DNA from: Daucus carota subsp. sativus
Lineage: Eukaryota; Streptophyta; Magnoliopsida; Apiales; Apiaceae
Length of the DNA stretch: 64,000 nt
Assembly: GCF_001625215.2 (NCBI RefSeq)
Contig: NC_030383.2
Location: 53,626,380 to 53,690,379, forward strand
Direction of reading: 5' to 3'
Shown: positions 20,642 through 33,873 of the stretch, one piece after another
Layout: the number at the start of each line of letters is the position of its first letter
Position numbering within the stretch: position 1 is the stretch's first letter
The notes under the pieces: generated by a model
Database searches by the model: none
Told to the model about the DNA's origin: nothing
What the model saw: only the letters and a program-made list of their open reading frames with translations
Translations under genes and position numbers: made by a program

Positions 20642-23600
20642 TCAAATCCTGATGTTGAAGTAGTCTTGATCAAAGTGATGCAATCGTACATAACCATCTT
20701 CACCTCCACTTGAGAAACTATAAACATAAATCACAAAATCAAGACTAATGGAAAACAAGAATACCATAGGAGAGAGGCGAATTATATAACTGACTAATTG
20801 AAGATGCTACGAAATAACGAAAGTACAAATACAGTTCCACAAAAATATAGAGACCTTTAGATATGGACAAGGTATCAGAGAAAAATAGACCTTTAGCTAA
20901 CAAGAAAAAGAAAGAGAAAAATAGACTTTTCCGTTCTGACTTAACTGTGTTAAGTTGTCCCCAGTTTAATTGTTAGTAGACTATAGGTTCTAATCTATGT
21001 AGCATGTAGCACTTGGACAAAATCAGATTCAAATATTTTCAACAATAACCAGCACGGTAGTAGTAAAATCTAGCTTGTCCGTGCAGCTTATGACATTTAT
21101 ACATTTATGTCTCTTTTTTAAATTTTCTCCAAAAGATGACTCCCTTCCAAAGAGCGAGAATTGGAAAATACCGTGAGGATATTTCTCAAGACAAAAGACT
21201 ATTGTCTAGATTTATCACCTCCAAAGAAAATCAAAAATAGTAATTTTGTACATAAATTAACTATCTACATTCACAGACCAACGCACAAACACACAGATTT
21301 ACATGCTCAAAAGTAAAATGGAATAGGTTCTTACAAAATTCTAGACATGCGGACTTAGTATATAAAGCAGTTGATTGGCATTTATTGTGATAAACCATAC
21401 TCCAAAACAGAACCATACCTCTTTCCATCTGGGTTAAATGCCAAGGCATTTATTGGTCCAAAGTGCCCTTTCACACCTCCAATTTCTTCTTCCAAGATCT
21501 TGTACAGAAACACAAAGATTAGACAAAAATGAATTTTAACCTTCTGCATTTGATACATTAACAAGAACTCGTTTACCTTGTGATAAAATTTGGCTTCAAA
21601 CTTTCCAGCACGATGATCAGTTGTAGTAACAGATGATGCATCCTGACCACCCCCAAGCACCACCTGTAAACCAGTAAACAACAGAACTCAGATGCTTAGA
21701 TCACGGTACATTGCTGGACACTAAATTCAGCCTAAAAATCAGAAGCTTTTTAGCAGTATCTAATATTGAACCAATCACTCACTTTGTGTTGAAAATTTCT
21801 GCATCATTTAAAGATCTTAATATAAAACTTTCTTCTCGTACTCTATATTACCTTCTAATGACAAACCTCTAATAGGCAAAACACACATAAAATTAAAGGT
21901 ATCCTACAGTTCTACTAGATCATAATAAACAAGAAAACTCAGACCGGAAAAAAATTTGAGGCGAAGATGTTAAATGCTTGTATAGATAAACTATATCAGC
22001 ATCACCAAGAGACTCGTAGTCCCCTCATATATATTATAAAATAGGTGCCTCCCAGCAATTCAGTTCACATAGATATGTGTAATCTCCAACAATACTCTTA
22101 TACTCACTCCTTGTTTAAATTTTTATTATTAAACGCACCTCTATTAATAGAATTACAATCTGAAGCGGAAAAATATAGATTCTGCAATAATTTATGTAAA
22201 AATGGAATTTAGAGTTAAATGTTGGAGTAGACTCCTTGAGAAATGAGGGCAAAGGTAGGATCCTGCAAATGAGGGTGGCAGTAAAAATCTCCTTGATTTC
22301 TGCTCTATCAATGACTCCTCAAATTCTAACTATGGAGTCTATAAGACGGTCTCTTTTAGATGCTCTAAGGAGTAAGGACATCATGCAGAATTAGCAGTGT
22401 CAATATCAACAAATGAGCAGCACTTACATGATCAAGTATTGGCGAGAGAGTGACTGCATTAACTGGTCGTTCAGTCTTGTAGGTCTTGATAAGTTCCAAG
22501 GATCTGATGTCCCAAAGCTTTACAATTATGAAAAAAATGATCCCATAAGAATACACGATAACAAACATAATAATATAAAAAAGTGAAAATTAACAACCAT
22601 GATTCTGGAGATAGTACCTTGGCAGATTTATCAAGGGAACCGGTCAGAAAATGTGAACCGTCTGATGATTTTGCAAGTGATGTAATTGTCTTTTTATGAC
22701 CAGTTTCCTTATCAGACTCATGAAGCATTTTCCCTGTCTGTCAGTTAGCAGATTAAACCCCAATCATATTAATTTGGACAAGTAAAGCCAAAGCAAACTG
22801 ATGCCAATTGGTATTTATGGTATATAGATGGCTTACAAACTTTACAACCTAATGATAACTCAAGACATTCGTGGTACTAAACAAATATCATGTACTTAAC
22901 ATGAGTAACCGAAAGATATCCAGGAAAAAAAAATTGGAAGTGAGCGCATGTTATTACTTGAGCTATAGGATTGAATTGCCTATGCATGTAATAGAAATTA
23001 TAATTTATACTCATATAGAGAGTATGTAAGAAGTATAAATGATAAAACATACATTTAATTCTATTGCAGATTTGCTAAGTGGTAGATTTAATTTAGTTGT
23101 ATTTAATATATTCAGAAAAGAAAGTCAAATATTTTCAAAAAAAAAAAAAAAAAAAGAAAGTCAAACGACACAAATTATATTTAAGAACACACCGAATCGA
23201 TTATCTAACTAGAACAGGCCAAGCTAAAATATAATACAGTGAAGAGTGAATATATTGACTAGGAAAAAAAAAATGACAGTTATAATTTTTTTTTTTCTAT
23301 TTATATTTCAAACTTATCTTCTTTATTCATTTTATAATAATTAGTATATACATACTTCTAAAATTCATATATAAACTATACTTTACCTAGAGATGAAGCC
23401 AAATAAGTTTAGAAGAAAGTCTTTACATTCACATTATCACATGTGCAGTACAGAGTACAGATTGTAAGCCCAACTAGTATAATGTTAGTGACATAACATA
23501 GAGACTAGAGATTAAGCTAGCTTTGCTGTTGGACTGTTATTTTAAAAAAAAAAAAAAAAAAGTTGAAAATTTATTAATTTAGGATTTCAGGATATGCGGG

Positions 23601-25251
23601 CTAGTAGGCCCGGTACCAGCTCTGCCACTGAGTGTGTAATATTATATACTAAATCAGCTAATATTTTTTATGTTGTTTGCCCATAATAGGATATTTTCCA
23701 CTGATCTACAGATGTTAGATGTATATGCCAGAACGTCAAAGAAGCTTTTACCAAGATCGTCTACAGCTATCAGATACATGCTAAATATTTTTATTATGAT
23801 GAGATTCAAATCAGTTAATCCAACTTGAAACTGATATACAACAAATACATAAAGTCTGCATATGATCTTTAGATATAAATATTTATAAAGTAGTAATAAT
23901 TTATGTATGCAGTTCATCTCCTCAATTCCTTAATTGAGCATTTTTATATATCAAACATCAAATAAATGCAACTCATCATCTGCATATCAAGAAGATTGTA
24001 AAATAACAACACAGAAACAGTGGCAGAGCCAGAATCCCGGGAGAGCAAAAATGTTTTATTTAATATGTTTTTAAGCTATGGACTATTTTCTATTTTTTAA
24101 GTAAAATTAGTAAGTACCAAAAAAACAGAAACAGTTGTATTTAAAAAAATTTAACAAATATATCACATAATTGTATTAAGATTCTAGCTACTATATTGCC
24201 GGTGCAAAATGTCCATTACAAAATTATAAATTATTACGAAATAGAGTAAAACAGATGTTAACATGTCATTTATCAATTCTTTAAAGAGATATTATCAGTC
24301 GTATGTACAATTAAACAGGTCATGAGGCAACTAATAAGGCAGCAGACTTGAGATGGCTATTAAGTTCTTTGTTAAGCAGATTATTACATATCAGACACAT
24401 ACCTCGGAGTCCCAAATACGAACAACAGCATCTTCACCAGCACTTACAATAGTTCTATTCAAAGGTCCCCAAACAGCTCTATTAATTCTTCCTTGAGGGC
24501 CCTTGATTGTGAGCACAGACTCATCGCTCTCTGCAAAGCAAAACCAGAAAAGACAACTCTTCAGAATAATAAGGTACTACGATATAACAAGGGTAAGTGC
24601 CCTATCATGGACATCAACATCTTAACTATTGTATTATGCTTCACATACGGTCACTAGGGTCCGAGGAGATGCGCTTGACATGGATAGCAGAAGGCAATCC
24701 CATAAACGGATCAGTAGTGATGACCACAAGCTTGTCTCCAACACCCAAGTCCACGGACTTTGCGGGAGAATCAAATTTAAAAGTGAAAAGTTCAGCCCCT
24801 TTCTGAACATCCCAAAGCTTGGCAGTCTGGTCCGCACTCGCAGTAATCAACCGTTTCGAGTCCCCTAAAACACACACATACAAGGGGATAAATTAGCCAT
24901 ATGTCCTAAAACACACACATACAAGGGGAACTTAGCCATATGTAAATACAACATAAAATAGATATATTGAAAACGAAGCAGAATATAACAAACTAATTAG
25001 AATCGCAAATGAGTAATTTTATATAGAAGATTAATATAAAAAGACAGAGCAAAGGGAATATCGTTACTGGAAACATCGCAAGACCAAACGGCGCCGTTGT
25101 GACCGCGATAAGTGCCGAGACGCTCGCCGTTATCAGCGAACCAAACAGTGGGAGTGTGATCTTTAGCACAAGAGAATAAGAGGTCGCCGTCTCGATTGTA
25201 TTTGAGAAAAGTGAGAGGCCTCTCGTGGCCTTTCATCAATATCGGCCTCAT
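20642..25251 (-). CDS. TIF3I1: Eukaryotic translation initiation factor 3 subunit I (WD40)
   Basis: Eight exons (25251-25068, 24864-24649, 24530-24403, 22737-22618, 22517-22428, 21663-21577, 21498-21419, 20717-20642), all with GT-AG introns in phase, give 326 residues. That is close to the roughly 328 of plant eIF3i. The protein starts [20 protein letters not shown] and ends [12 protein letters not shown]. It is a WD40 propeller: repeats end in [31 protein letters not shown] and later VRLHHF, preceded by GH or SGGED-type turns. eIF3i belongs to the eIF3 complex, which brings mRNA and the ternary complex to the 40S subunit in the cytosol; its animal orthologue was also named TRIP-1. Intron 3 (22738-24402) is the longest, at 1.7 kb. 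The frame is intact, so the gene is very probably functional. Confidence 0.95.
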
Positions 25252-26482
25252 CTTCAGATCGATGCGTTTGCTTCTGCCTCCCTCTCTCTGTCTTTCTTGC
25301 TTGCGATACAGAGGAGTGATATGAAACCCAAACCCTAGACTACACCCCTCTTCTTCTTGTAGTTTTGTTATTCATTTAATCTTTTTGTTTCCAAATGTAT
25401 ATTGTATAATGTTAATAATAATTTAGTATTATCAATCATCTATATTAAATTTTGTTTTGGATTGTATTTGTTTTAAAAAATGATATTTATTATTGTACTA
25501 AAATATAAAATTTATTTTGGCAAAAAAAATATATAAAATTTATTTTAACTTAGATATATATTTAAGCAAGCAATATTTATTAATAGAGTTTGTAATTTTG
25601 AAAATCATCACTTTTTCATTCTTCGACATTCATCCTCTGTACTAATTAAGCCCTTCACTCTTTTAATCAGTTTTGTTTGATAAAATTAAGATTTAATATT
25701 TTTCGGGTAAAGATCTAATCATTTTTAGTTAGTATTTTTTAAGTACTTACTTTATTACCAAGTTTGTTATTCGTGCTCATTTTTGTTTTGGGATGTCAGT
25801 ATTTTATATGTTGATGCTTCTGCGTGACTTGTTATTAATTACGATAATTTTTCTAACAAAGACTTATATGGTTGGTTTTTTGGTGATTCGTAAGGCTCGA
25901 ATCAAATATGACATGATGAATAGTGCAAAAGCCGATCTTTCACCACAAAAAATTTGTTCAGATTTTGGGGGTTGTTGCTCCAATAACAGTGGATGTAACT
26001 GATAATTCTGATCATTAGACTATATATGGGGATTATATGATGGTCAAGTACGATGCAACTAAGTCATAGCTTATGTAGCTTGAAGTGATGGAGATATGAT
26101 TGTAGTACTTATTTTTTGTTTCACAATTAAATTGCAATTGAAAGTTCTGAATTTGTACCGCTAGTTTTAATATTTTGTTGAATTCTTCCCTTTCGTCAAA
26201 AAAAATAACTAATATTTATAAAATATATAAACAGTTGATTTATGAATGTCTATATTACTATGTTTTTTTTGTTTTTTCCAAAGAAACACATGTAACAAAT
26301 ATAACATTATTTACGGTTAAATGTTTAATATGTGTTTAATATTTCTTATTTATCGAAATAAATCACCTACTTTCAAAGATTAATTTAAATATAAATTCGC
26401 GATAAGGACGATGTTTTTTTTACTAAAATCATGAATTAACTTGCACATATGACTTGGTAAAAATTTCACCTGTACCATGTGA
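25252..26482. other. Spacer between eIF3i and the hAT-type element
   Basis: Contains the eIF3i leader (CT-rich on the sense strand just above 25260). A 69-codon open frame at 25793-26002 has no recognisable domain. Otherwise AT-rich with nothing supportable. Confidence 0.4.
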
Positions 26483-26490
26483 AGTAGGGC

Positions 26491-27121
26491 TAGAGCTGTA
26501 AACGAACCGAACTGTTCGGTAAGCTCGCTCGGTTCGGTTCGTGTTCGAGTTCGGTAAGCTCGTCCGATAAGCTTACCGAACACGAGTTCGGACAACATTT
26601 TCTGTCCGATAAGCTTAACGAACCGAACCGAACGTTTAGGGTGCTCGGTTCGTGTTCGGTTCGTTAAGCTCGTGTTCGTGTTCGGTTCGTTATGCTCGTG
26701 TTCGTTCGACAATATATAAAAATATTTATAATATTATATGTAAATATAATATATAATATTTATATTTAGGTAATAATATTATTTTATAATTGTAGATTTA
26801 TTTAAAATTGATATTGTATATGTTGTAAATATATAAATAAAATATTTGGGGTAATTTTTTTATTAAATTAATTTGAAAATAACCTGAATATTATTTTAAA
26901 ATATGCATTGTTCGCGAACTGTTCGTGTTCGGTTCGTGTTCGGTTCGGTTCGACATGTTCGTGAACAGTTCGTGTTCGGTTCGGTTCGTTACCGAACTCG
27001 AGTTCGGACATAAAAATTTGTTCGATAAAATTACCGAACATTGTTCGGTTCGTTAAGATTTTGTCCGAGTTCGGTAAGAGTTCGTCCGAGTTCGTCCGAG
27101 TTCGGTTCGTTTACAGCTCTA
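26491..27121. mobile_element. hAT-type non-autonomous element with 8-bp target duplication
   Basis: Ends are perfect inverted repeats (TAGAGCTGTAAACGAACCGAA at the left, its complement at the right). They are flanked by AGTAGGGC on both sides (26483-26490 and 27122-27129), an 8-bp duplication as made by hAT transposases. Both outer 100-200 bp are packed with GTTCGGTTCG/CGAACCGAAC words and the middle is very AT-rich. No transposase. Confidence 0.85.
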
Positions 27122-27129
27122 AGTAGGGC

Positions 27130-28008
27130 AGTTCATACATTTTTACAAAGATAAAATGAAAGTATAAATATTATTTTAAATTTATATGTATTAGAAATCA
27201 TTCTTTTTAAGTAGATTTTTATATATTTACAAATTTAGATATACGATAACTGAGAAAAGATATATATAAACTAAAATGTTAGTATGATAGTAACGAATAT
27301 GAAAAGATATAAATAATAATAAATTATTTCATGAAAACTAAATATAATAGTAATACTTAATTTGTAGTGTTAGAACTAATCTTAATTTATAACGCAAAAT
27401 TTTTAAAAGTTAGTTGAAAAATTCGAATAAATATGCAGATAACATAATTATAAATAATATATATATAAATTACAAATATTTATATACATATATGTATATG
27501 TTTTATATACCGCTACTATTATACCTAAAACCCCACAAAAGACACAGGAGAATTAATCAAAATATAATTAGTTGGTTAATAATATCAAATGAAATTTTAA
27601 CTTATTATTAAAAATTAAATTATAAATACAAAATTCTCAAATTATATTCTGACCGTGCTATAACAGAGGAAATAAGTTGGCAGCGAACCGTGCACCAAAT
27701 AATTAAAATCTACCAAAGGGAAAATACCTCTGGATGCCTCTTGACGACGACATGGAAACTTGACCTTACAAAACAACTGAATATTACTTTGTATTTTCCG
27801 TAAATTTTATAAAATACTCATCACTTTGCGTACTTCGTCAAGAGCTGTTATGTTACAGCAAAATTAATATAATTTATTTCGATTAAGAATCTTATTTCAT
27901 CCTTATGTCTCGTCAAATTCACACCTCTATCTTGTTCTTCCCTGTCACTAGCTCATCATCTTCTCCTTGCCGGGATTTATTTCCGGAAGGCATACAGAAG
28001 TCACAAAA
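27130..28008. other. AT-rich spacer and upstream region of the receptor-like kinase gene
   Basis: Mostly AT-rich DNA. The open frame at 27967 continues upstream of the chosen start but adds a non-hydrophobic prefix. No clear TATA box could be singled out. Confidence 0.35.
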
Positions 28009-30323
28009 ATGTTATCGAACGTGCAAATATCGTTCATCGCATTTTACTCGTTATTCGTACTTAATATCGTGTCAGTCGAAGTTAACGAGCACATATTCTT
28101 CCCTGACGAGCGCGATGCTTTGATGCAACTAAGGGAAACGATGAATTCTTCTGCGAATCTGCATGCAAAATGGACTGGTGTACCATGTCACAAGAATCAG
28201 AGCAACTGGAATGGAATAGCTTGTGAAAATTGGCATGTTACACATGTGGTGCTGGAAAATATTCAACTCACAGGCTCTCTGCCCCCTGCATTTCTGCACA
28301 ACTTGACATTCTTGACTAAACTCAGCTTTAGAAACAATTCAGTTTTTGGGCAGCTTCCGAATCTCACTAATTTGATCAACTTGGAGCAAGTATTCCTGTC
28401 GAAGAACGGCTTTTCGGGTTCTATTCCATTCCATTACATTCAGCTCCCCAGGCTTAAGAGTTTGGAGTTGGAGGAGAACGTTTTGGAAGGTGGAATTCCT
28501 CCTTTTGATCAAGAAAGTTTAATGGAGTTTAATGTTTCGTATAATCACCTCTCGGGTTCGATTCCAGAGACCAGAGTTCTTGAAAGTTTCAGTGAGAGCT
28601 CCTATGATCATAACTCTGGTTTATGTGGAAAAATAGTGGGGAAACTATGTCCTGTTTTGCCACCAGCTCCATCACCCGGTACACCATCAAAACAAGAAAA
28701 AAAGAAGGTTCTAAGAGCGTATATTATTGCGTTGATTGCAGCAGGTGCAGTGTTTATGTCTTTTCTGGTTATTGTTGTTTTCTTCTGCTGTAGGAAAAAG
28801 GCAATTCGCAGGCAGAAGTTGTCCAACCAACAAGGTAAGAAGGTTCTGATCAATGGCTTCATAGGTTTCTAATATGACAAGAATATCAATATTAAAGTGA
28901 TTTGTCGTGACAATCATTTAATCCGAACAGACTTGTCCATTAATGAAACTATGCTTGATTGTGATTTAATCGAATTTGTTTTAAGTGTAACATCTTGTCT
29001 CATGCCAAAATGTTGATATGATCAGTGTGTGAACAAGGCTTTGTCTTGTTTTAATCTAGATTTCGGATCTGACCTGGTTTGTTGCATGTACAACCTAGTG
29101 ACTAAACTATGAACTATCTGTAAATAGTCTATAGGAAAAAGTGACATGAGGTTAGGGGTGAGTTTCACACATTCAAAAAAGAACAATGTTTTTTTAACTT
29201 GTCTTTTGTTTTGCAGGAATGAGTGCAGGAAATAGAATGATATGGTCAAGCAGCGCAGATGATCTAGAGAAAACCACAGAATTAGAGTTTTTCGACAAGG
29301 AGAGGCCCATTTTTAACTTGGATGATCTGCTGAGGGCGTCTGCAGAGGTGTTGGGGAAGGGACGGCTAGGCACCACATACAAGGCATTGTTGGAGAACGG
29401 TCCTGCTATCTCTGTCAAGCGTCTAAAAGAAATGAATTCTTTTAGCAAAAAGGATTTTGTTCAGCAAATGAAGTTGCTTGGGCAGATAAGGCATGAAAAC
29501 ATTGTTCATATAGTGTCTTTCTACTTCTCAAAGCAGGAGAAACTAGTTGTTCATGAGTTTGTTCCTGATGGAAGCCTATTTCAGCTTTTACATGGTCAGT
29601 ATCTCTCTCCTTAAAGCTTCCTCATTACATGGAAGATGAGCGAAAGGAAATGATAAGTATAACTAACCATTTTTTTTAACAGAAAACAGAGGAGTTGGAA
29701 GAATACCATTGAACTGGAGGACACGATTTTTAATCATCAAGGACACGGCAAAAGGTCTGAACTTTCTACACCAGTCTTTACCATCTCAAAAGGTTCCTCA
29801 TGGCAACCTCAAATCTTCGAATGTACTAATCACACAACAAGACGATGATCAGAACGTAACATATCAGTCCAAGCTATCTGATTTTGGATTTTTACCCCTC
29901 TTACCATCTAAAAAATCTTCAGAATGTCTAGCAATCGCAAAATGTCCCGAGTTTGCTGAAACTAAAAAGCTCACACATAAAGCAGATGTCTATTGCTTTG
30001 GCATTATACTTTTGGAGATCATAACTGGCAAAATACCTGGCGAAATAACATCAGGCTTCCAGGGAGAAGATAGCAGTAGTATTAATAACCTGTCAGATTG
30101 GGTCAAAATGGTGGTTAAAAATGATTGGTCACCTGATATACTAGATATGGAGATATTGTCATCCAAAGAAGGACATGAGGAGATGCTGAAACTTACTGAA
30201 CTGGCTCTTCATTGTACAGATTTGGCCCCAGAAAGTCGACCAAATATGAGTCAAGTTTTGCAAATCATTGAGGAGATTGAGCAAATGAGTGGGGATCAAC
30301 AACAGGAACAGATTGAATCATGA
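28009..30323 (+). CDS. LRR receptor-like kinase, probable pseudokinase (LRR-III type)
   Basis: Three exons (28009-28834, 29217-29594, 29683-30323), spliced in phase, give 614 residues. I chose ATG 28009 (MLSNVQ) over 27967 because it places the hydrophobic signal peptide at the N-terminus. Residues about 1-26 are the signal; an N-terminal LRR cap with WNGIAC follows, then about four to five leucine-rich repeats (LTGSLP, FGQLPNLTNL, FSGSIP, EGGIP), a Pro-rich stalk, and a membrane helix near 232-256. In the cytosolic kinase-like domain the Gly loop (LGKGRLGTTY) and the Lys in ISVKRL are kept, and DFG is present (468-470). The catalytic HRD is HGN (441-443), so the base Asp is missing. This layout fits plant LRR-III receptors thought to signal by scaffolding. 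The ligand is unknown. Confidence 0.9.
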
Positions 30324-31020
30324 GTAAATATTAATATATGGTTTTTAGTTTCATATAGCAAATGCTGATTTGTATGTAATTTTCTTATTCTGACATGGAG
30401 TTAACCAATTCTTTAATACCTTCCAATTTTTTGTTCCTCAATAAAAACTTTTGGAAAGTGTGATCGGGGCGAGGATCGGGGATGAAAGGAATCTCCGTTC
30501 GGGGCGGGGTCGGGGATGGGTATTGAATTCGGGGATCGAGCCCGGGACACCACTCCCTGACCCCCAAACTGCCCCGCGCCCATCCGTAATGGAGTATAAG
30601 ATTGCTTTTTAAAATATGTATTTTATTTTAAATTTTGGATTCCAAATGAGATGATTGATTTGTGATGTGAATTTAACTGTCAACTTTTATAGTAGTATTT
30701 GGAGTACAACCGAATTCTTTACATTTCAAAACTTATCAAAAATAGTCAACGATCTCACTATTTCCCCACTTTTTTTTCCACACTACTTGTACTCCACTGT
30801 CCTCTTTATATATTAAAAATGAATGAGTCCCAACGGTTCACTCATATTTTTCCTATTCCACTATTTTATACATATTTTTTAACCTCCGCATCCAAATTAT
30901 ATGTAAATAAATGATTGGCACGAATGGATATAAGGTTTGATCAAATATAGAATTCTAAATGAAATCCAAATTTCCAATATTGCGTGCCTCGAGACTTTGT
31001 TTCAAAGTTTCGTACACTAG
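30324..31020. other. Spacer with GC-rich low-complexity block
   Basis: 30465-30595 is GC-rich with GGGGATCGGGG-like words followed by CCCCGCGCCCATCCG, similar to ends of hAT-like elements in this window. No border is resolved. The rest is AT-rich and without genes. Confidence 0.4.
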
Positions 31021-31022
31021 AT

Positions 31023-31060
31023 TAGGGGTGGCAATTTCGGATAACACAGGACCTTCTACG
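31023..31060. mobile_element. hAT-like terminal fragment
   Basis: TTAGGGGTGGCAATTTCGGATA resembles a common hAT-like terminus in plants, cut off after about 35 bp. No partner end was found nearby. Confidence 0.3.
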
Positions 31061-31087
31061 TAGAGGGGGGAGCCAACACATGGACAT

Positions 31088-31094
31088 ACGTGTC
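31088..31094 (+). promoter_or_regulatory. ABRE-like motif ACGTGTC upstream of TIP3
   Basis: ACGTGTC, a bZIP-binding ABA-response type motif, lies about 270 bp before the TIP3 start codon. It stands 57 bp before an RY motif. Function is inferred from motif identity. Confidence 0.5.
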
Positions 31095-31150
31095 ATATTT
31101 CCTGCACTTGATCTCCCATGTGTCTCATAATACATGCTAATCCAAAACCC

Positions 31151-31160
31151 CATGCATGCA
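31151..31160 (+). promoter_or_regulatory. RY seed motif CATGCATGCA upstream of TIP3
   Basis: CATGCATG is the RY element bound by the B3 factors ABI3/FUS3/LEC2 in seeds. It lies about 200 bp before the TIP3 ATG, with a TATA-like TTATATAA at 31274. The combination suits a seed-specific aquaporin. Confidence 0.6.
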
Positions 31161-31359
31161 CTTTTGTCCAGTTCCTCCGTTTTTCTTAGCTATGCATCAT
31201 CGTATGCCAGACACAACACATACACATCCTCATCCATTCATCCTTATCTTCCTTAACACCCCTAAATAAACTGTTATATAATCATTGATAAATACAGAAT
31301 TGGTACATACATATCTCTTGTGTTGGTAAGGGATCATTAAGAAGAAGCTAAGTAACAAG

Positions 31360-32538
31360 ATGCCTAGAGTATATGCAGTCAGGGGGCCTGAAGATGAGGA
31401 GCAGTCGAACACGGTGAGAGCTGCTTTGGCTGAGTTTCTGTCTACCTTCATCTTTGTCTTTGCCGGTGAAGGCTCCGTTCTTGCTCTTGGTATGTCATCT
31501 CACACGCATACACATATTTTTCTTTCATATTTATTCAAACGTTTTTATTTGCTGATCTCGACTTGCAAGAGTAAGAATTCATCTCAATTAGTATGATTTT
31601 CTTTCTGGAACTAAAATAACTCAAAATTAATGTGTTCGAAGCTAAATAAACCAGAGGGCTTTGTTAGTAGAAACCCTGAATGGATCGTATACTTTTAATT
31701 CTGCACTGACTAATTATTACAATCAGTTTGATTTAATTGGAGGCATAATTTAATTGGAGGCATAATTATTACAATCTTATATTTGCAGATAAGATGTACA
31801 GGGACAAGGGTTTGGGAGCTGCAAGTCTGCTTGTGATTGCACTTGCACATGCCTTATCCCTCTTTGCTGCGGTGGCTTCTGCTGCCAACACTTCGGGTGG
31901 CCATGTCAACCCGGCTGTGACCTTTGGCGCTTTGGTAGGGGGGAGAATCTCTGTAATGCGTGCAGTTCTCTATTGGGTTGGTCAGCTCTTAGGTGCTGTT
32001 GTTGCCTCCCTCTTGCTCAGGTTCTCCACGGATGGCATGGTAATACTTAACATTGTTTAATACAAGTCTTATCTCTGTTTCTTAATTCCCCTACTGAAAT
32101 TATGTCTATCTTATTATTGACTAATCACGCGTTTTTCAGAGACCACTTGGATTCGAGGTGGCTGCAGGTGTGGGGACCTGGCATGCATTGCTGATGGAAA
32201 TTGTACTAACTTTTGGTCTTGTCTACACCGTGTTTGCAACTGCTATTGATCCGAAAAGAGGTCACTTGGGGACAATTGCACCCCTGGCAATTGGATTAAT
32301 AGTTGGGGCAAATGTGCTGGTGGGGGGACCTTTTTCAGGTGCATCCATGAATCCGGCAAGGGCATTTGGACCAGCTTTGGTAGGGTGGAGGTGGAACAAC
32401 CATTGGATCTATTGGCTCGGTCCTTTCATTGGTGCAGCACTGTCCGGTTTGATCTATGAGTTCGGGATCATAGAATCAGAGGCCATCCCGCACCATACTC
32501 ATACCCATCACCAGCCTTTGGCTCCAGAGGACTACTAG
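31360..32538 (+). CDS. Tonoplast intrinsic protein, TIP3 type (seed aquaporin)
   Basis: Three exons (31360-31489, 31789-32039, 32140-32538) give 259 residues, the usual TIP length. Six membrane helices are visible. Both pore loops carry [11 protein letters not shown] near 85-92 and [15 protein letters not shown] near 200-214. The start MPRVYAVRG and the C-terminal HQPLAPEDY are those of TIP3 (alpha-TIP) proteins of protein-storage vacuoles in seeds. The protein conducts water, and possibly small solutes, across the storage-vacuole membrane during seed maturation and germination. Upstream ABRE-like and RY motifs support ABA/ABI3 control. His-rich HHTHTHH before the tail is unusual but lies in the variable C-terminus. 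Confidence 0.95.
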
Positions 32539-33873
32539 CTTGTTTCGTTGTTTGCTATTGTCCTAGTTTGTATTTGGTGTTCTGTTTCAAGGAGCTGTGT
32601 TAACTAAGTCTGTTGATTCAGACAGTTGTGTATTGTGCTTTGTTGAACCCTTTTGTTTGTGTTGATTTTGTTCCAGTGTTAAATAAATGCAGTTATTAAA
32701 CTGTTACTGCAAGCTAGATTGTGTTTTCTTGTGATTCACATTCTTCTGCCACAGTCCCCAATCGTTCAGCTTTAGCCTGGTTTACAGAAGAATCTGATTC
32801 GCTGAATCAGATTGATTAAACACTGTAAACTCGAGTTGTTTCATTCAGAACTGACTCGTGAAAGTATGACTAATAAGCTTTCTGCCTTTTTGAAAGATCT
32901 AGTTGAGTTAGGTGTCAAAAGGGTACGCCTGAAAACTCCAGTTTTTGCAGCATTAGTTTTTAGTTGAGCACTCAAGACAAAGTACATCTCTTTTATCTAA
33001 TGAAATAGCCGTTTATCTAATATGGTTCATGTTTTCTGTGCTGATAGGTGTATTAGTTTATTCTAGATTAGTTGTTGCACGGACTTTTGACAGTATACAA
33101 ACAACGTTGTGGCGTGTTAATTATCGACTAATTATTTAGTAGGAAGCTTGTTTTGTTTCTTAAGGAATTAGTAGCACGGTCCAGATTGTCGTGCCCAAAC
33201 CCGCCACGGATGGAATTCTTTTTACTACTTATATTCAAGACAAATCTTATTTATATTTACAATGTAGGACTTAAATTGACACCCACTCAACAGATTGGAG
33301 GGGCATATTATTGTGACGCCGCTACAAACAAAGGTATATAACTTCTGCATTTCTGGACTTTGCCTTAGTCGAATTTGCTTCCGGTTTAACTCAAATTTTA
33401 ACTCAATTTGTACACAAATTGAACTTGAATCCCAATTAAGTCTGTCAAACTTAAGGAAGCACTCAAAACTCGTGAATTTGGACTTGTAAAATCCGAGTTC
33501 AGTTGAATTCATTTCGACTGAAACGTATGATACTTTCTTGATTGCGTTGGGTCTACGTTTCTTGGAATGGTTGTGCAGTTTTTCAAACTATGAGACAATT
33601 ATGTTTCAGTAGTGTACAAAGAAACGGCTGGACGTGGAATAGAAGGTAAAATAGCTTAGGTATGATTCCACTCCCATGCAAATACTTCCAGCCAAGATAT
33701 TCATCTTGTATGCATTAAATAAGCACTTGTCTTGTTTTGATCTATCCAAGTTTTCTAAGCCTGAGTTTGACACTTCTCTTGAGCTTGCCCCAAACTATTG
33801 TTCCCTCAGTATAAGTATTAGAATCTCTGAGTAAATCTTGTACAATTCAACAAGATAAATATTTTACTTTACG
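32539..33873. other. TIP3 3' flank and alpha-galactosidase upstream spacer
   Basis: AATAAA near 32682 could serve TIP3 polyadenylation. The open frames at 33153-33512 on both strands overlap each other and have no known domain. No element border is clear. Confidence 0.4.

Noticed and set aside
24597-24868. Plus-strand open frames opposite eIF3i exon 2
   Set aside because: The minus-strand frame encodes a conserved WD40 exon with valid splice sites; the plus frames are antisense shadows.
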